Part shown: positions 62,338 through 64,000 of the stretch, in pieces
Layout of the letters: the number at the start of each line of letters is the position of its first letter
Numbering within the stretch: the stretch's first letter is position 1
From: Galbula dea
Taxonomy: Eukaryota > Chordata > Aves > Piciformes > Galbulidae
NCBI GenBank assembly: GCA_013399015.1
Contig: VWZX01001040.1
Span: 992,001-1,056,000 of the forward strand
Direction of reading: 5' to 3'
DNA length: 64,000 bases
The notes under the pieces: generated by a model
Told to the model about the DNA's origin: nothing
The model's database searches: none
The model's input: the letters and a program-made list of their open reading frames with translations, nothing else
Position numbers and translations under genes: made by a program

Positions 62338-64000
62338 CCCTGACACCTCAAAGCAAACTCTGGCCCAGGTTTGCTTTACCCAATGGAATATCATCATAGA
62401 TATTTTTATAGCTACCCTGGCATAAAGATGGAGGGAACTCTTGCTACAGCAACATAGTTGTACCTTGTATGAGGGATCTGCTAAAGATGCTGTGTACTGA
62501 TGTCCAGCTCCCTTTCCCAGGTAGATATGACTGTACCATTAGATCCTTCTGCTTGCTACCCTGAAGGTTGGTTGTTTTTCAGTAATTGAGTGTTAATATA
62601 TCAATCTGTTATCACTTTAAGGAGTACACATCTAAGTTTGTTGCTAGGTATTACATTCCCCAGTGGTAGTTTTTACTCCACATAGTATCATTACCTCATC
62701 TTGCTCTGTTGGTTTCATGCTTCTGGCCTGCTGGCTTTCCTTGATTGCAGGGAAAGATGTGTGGTAAGGTATTGTAAAGTTAGTCACAACTTGCCTGCTC
62801 TCCAGAGTTACTTTTGACTTGTGGGTTTGTTCATCCCTGGTGGGTTTACCTTACCTCTGTGGTTTACCTTAACATGAGCCATGCTAAGAAATTGCTCTCT
62901 CTGTGTGGAGGCTGGAGGAGTTTTAGAATATGCCTTTGACAAGGTCAGAATCTAGGGAAATAAATTTAGGCTGCATACTTTTCCCAAAACATAAAATCTG
63001 CATTTTTTTGGTGGTTTTTGGGGTCATGAGCATGTGGTAGGTGGCAGGTGTCCTGCATGAGACAGAGAAATTCTTAAATAAAACCAAGCAGAGAATCCAA
63101 AGAGTATTTGTGCAATAGTAAACACAGGGCCAAGTCAGGGTGAAAGCACTAACTAAACTGGACTTGTCAGAAAAAAAGAAACTAACTGCTTTGAGTTCAC
63201 ATGGTGCAGTTTGAGAGCTAGAGATGTGAAGAACATTGAGGTTAATGCATTTCCCCTTTTCACCCTAGACATCCAAACTGTAGTCCAGAGTCTGTGAGGA
63301 CTTGAGAGAGTCAAGAACTTAATGCATGTTTATATTGTGAGAGAAAAGTGAAGAGCATACAAATGTGTGCTCTAAATGGCAAATTAGCATGAAATAGGGA
63401 GATGGGGATAAAATCAGAGGCAGGTGAAACGCTTAGAAGGGCTGGGAAGATGCTTCTGTATGTGATGGGAGGAATTGCAGGAGGGGAAGGGAAGGTTGAA
63501 AGGATTGAGGAAGCAATGTCACTTTGTAGTTTTCTTATAAGCAACAGAGATTCTGCACAGAGAAGAATGGAGGCTGGAGGAGGGGAGGGTTTGAGAAATG
63601 AGTCAAAAGGTGGTGATGAAGCAGCCAGGATTGCAGGTGTGGGTTTCAGTTAAGCTGGAGAAACTTCTTCTTTCAAACAATTGTTTGTATTAGCATTCAT
63701 GATGAGGGCATGCATGCACCTGTCCATGTGATGTCTTCTGCTATGCTACACACACAAGTTGCTTGAGAATCTGTATTTTGGTTCCTGACAGACCAACCCA
63801 ATCAGCTCTGTCTTCCCTGAGATGCTATAGTAGAGTTGGAAAAGTTGTGTAGTGGAGGGAATTGGACTGGTGATAGTTTTGTCTCATAGTGGATGGTGGA
63901 ATGGGAACTGGTATTGGGGTAGATCAGACTGAAAATCTGGTATGGAGCATGACTGGGGGAAGAAGCCAAGCACCCAATGCACACACATGTACAAACCTCT

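Larger units (their letters stand above)
49060..64000 (+). other. AMBRA1: AMBRA1 intron, at least 14.9 kb, runs out of window
   Basis: The donor is GTAATG and no acceptor of a recognised AMBRA1 exon follows. It contains a possible conserved block (49405-49560), a T-rich tract with a cryptic exon candidate (52650-52783), a perfect 31-bp tandem duplication (56860-56921), a TA microsatellite (58527-58558), a degraded CR1 (58858-59676), a short 17-bp tandem repeat (59965-60008), a 34-bp direct repeat around an N (61006-61110) and a G/A homopolymer pair at 62318-62337. Confidence 0.88.

Noticed and set aside
1..64000. Bacterial-type systems (CRISPR arrays, operons, toxin or defence islands)
   Set aside because: The spliced vertebrate gene, GT/AG introns, CR1 LINEs and LTR show this is eukaryotic genomic DNA. 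No such structures are present.

Overview
The window is a single vertebrate protein-coding locus, almost certainly from a bird. Ten coding exons on the + strand encode the N-terminal two thirds of AMBRA1 (activating molecule in BECN1-regulated autophagy 1), from about residue 1 to residue 843 of a protein that is about 1298 residues long in human. Everything else is intron or 5' flanking/intronic DNA with repeats. The avian call rests on the repeats: seven fragments of CR1 LINEs, most with the typical CR1 3' end, plus one solo LTR of an endogenous retrovirus. Turtle or crocodilian DNA is a weaker alternative. There are no bacterial operons, CRISPR arrays, or recognisable tRNA or rRNA genes.

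Layout. 1-5386: no coding exon recognised; it holds a decayed 1.2 kb CR1 and is probably the first intron or 5' flank. 5387-10391: a compact cluster of six exons with short introns (198-781 bp), encoding the N-terminal WD40 repeats and, in one 1460-bp exon, the long low-complexity middle region. 10392-28594: an 18.2 kb intron with three CR1 fragments. 28595-28681: an 87-bp exon. 28682-35388: a 6.7 kb intron with the best-preserved CR1. 35389-35571: a 183-bp exon. 35572-48328: a 12.8 kb intron with an antisense CR1 and a 703-bp solo LTR flanked by a 5-bp target-site duplication. 48329-49059: two exons of 81 and 101 bp. 49060-64000: the start of another intron at least 14.9 kb long. The exons for the C-terminal half of the split beta-propeller lie beyond the window.

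How it works together. In known biology AMBRA1 is a scaffold and the substrate receptor of the CUL4-DDB1 ubiquitin ligase. It binds BECN1, ULK1 and TRAF6 in autophagy control and directs D-type cyclin degradation. The exons here give the first WD40 block, the serine/proline-rich linker with two conserved Cys clusters, and most of the region mapped as BECN1-binding. Every internal exon junction has a GT donor and AG acceptor with matching phase, so the model is secure. The exception is the extreme N-terminus, where no in-frame ATG is present.

I found no convincing undescribed system. The items most worth a second look are the missing ATG, three consecutive in-frame cassette-type exons in very long introns, a candidate poison exon near 52731, the sense-oriented LTR with its own poly(A) signal inside an intron, a probable assembly artefact around the N at 61075, and several CpG- or homeodomain-motif-rich intronic blocks that look like conserved regulatory elements.
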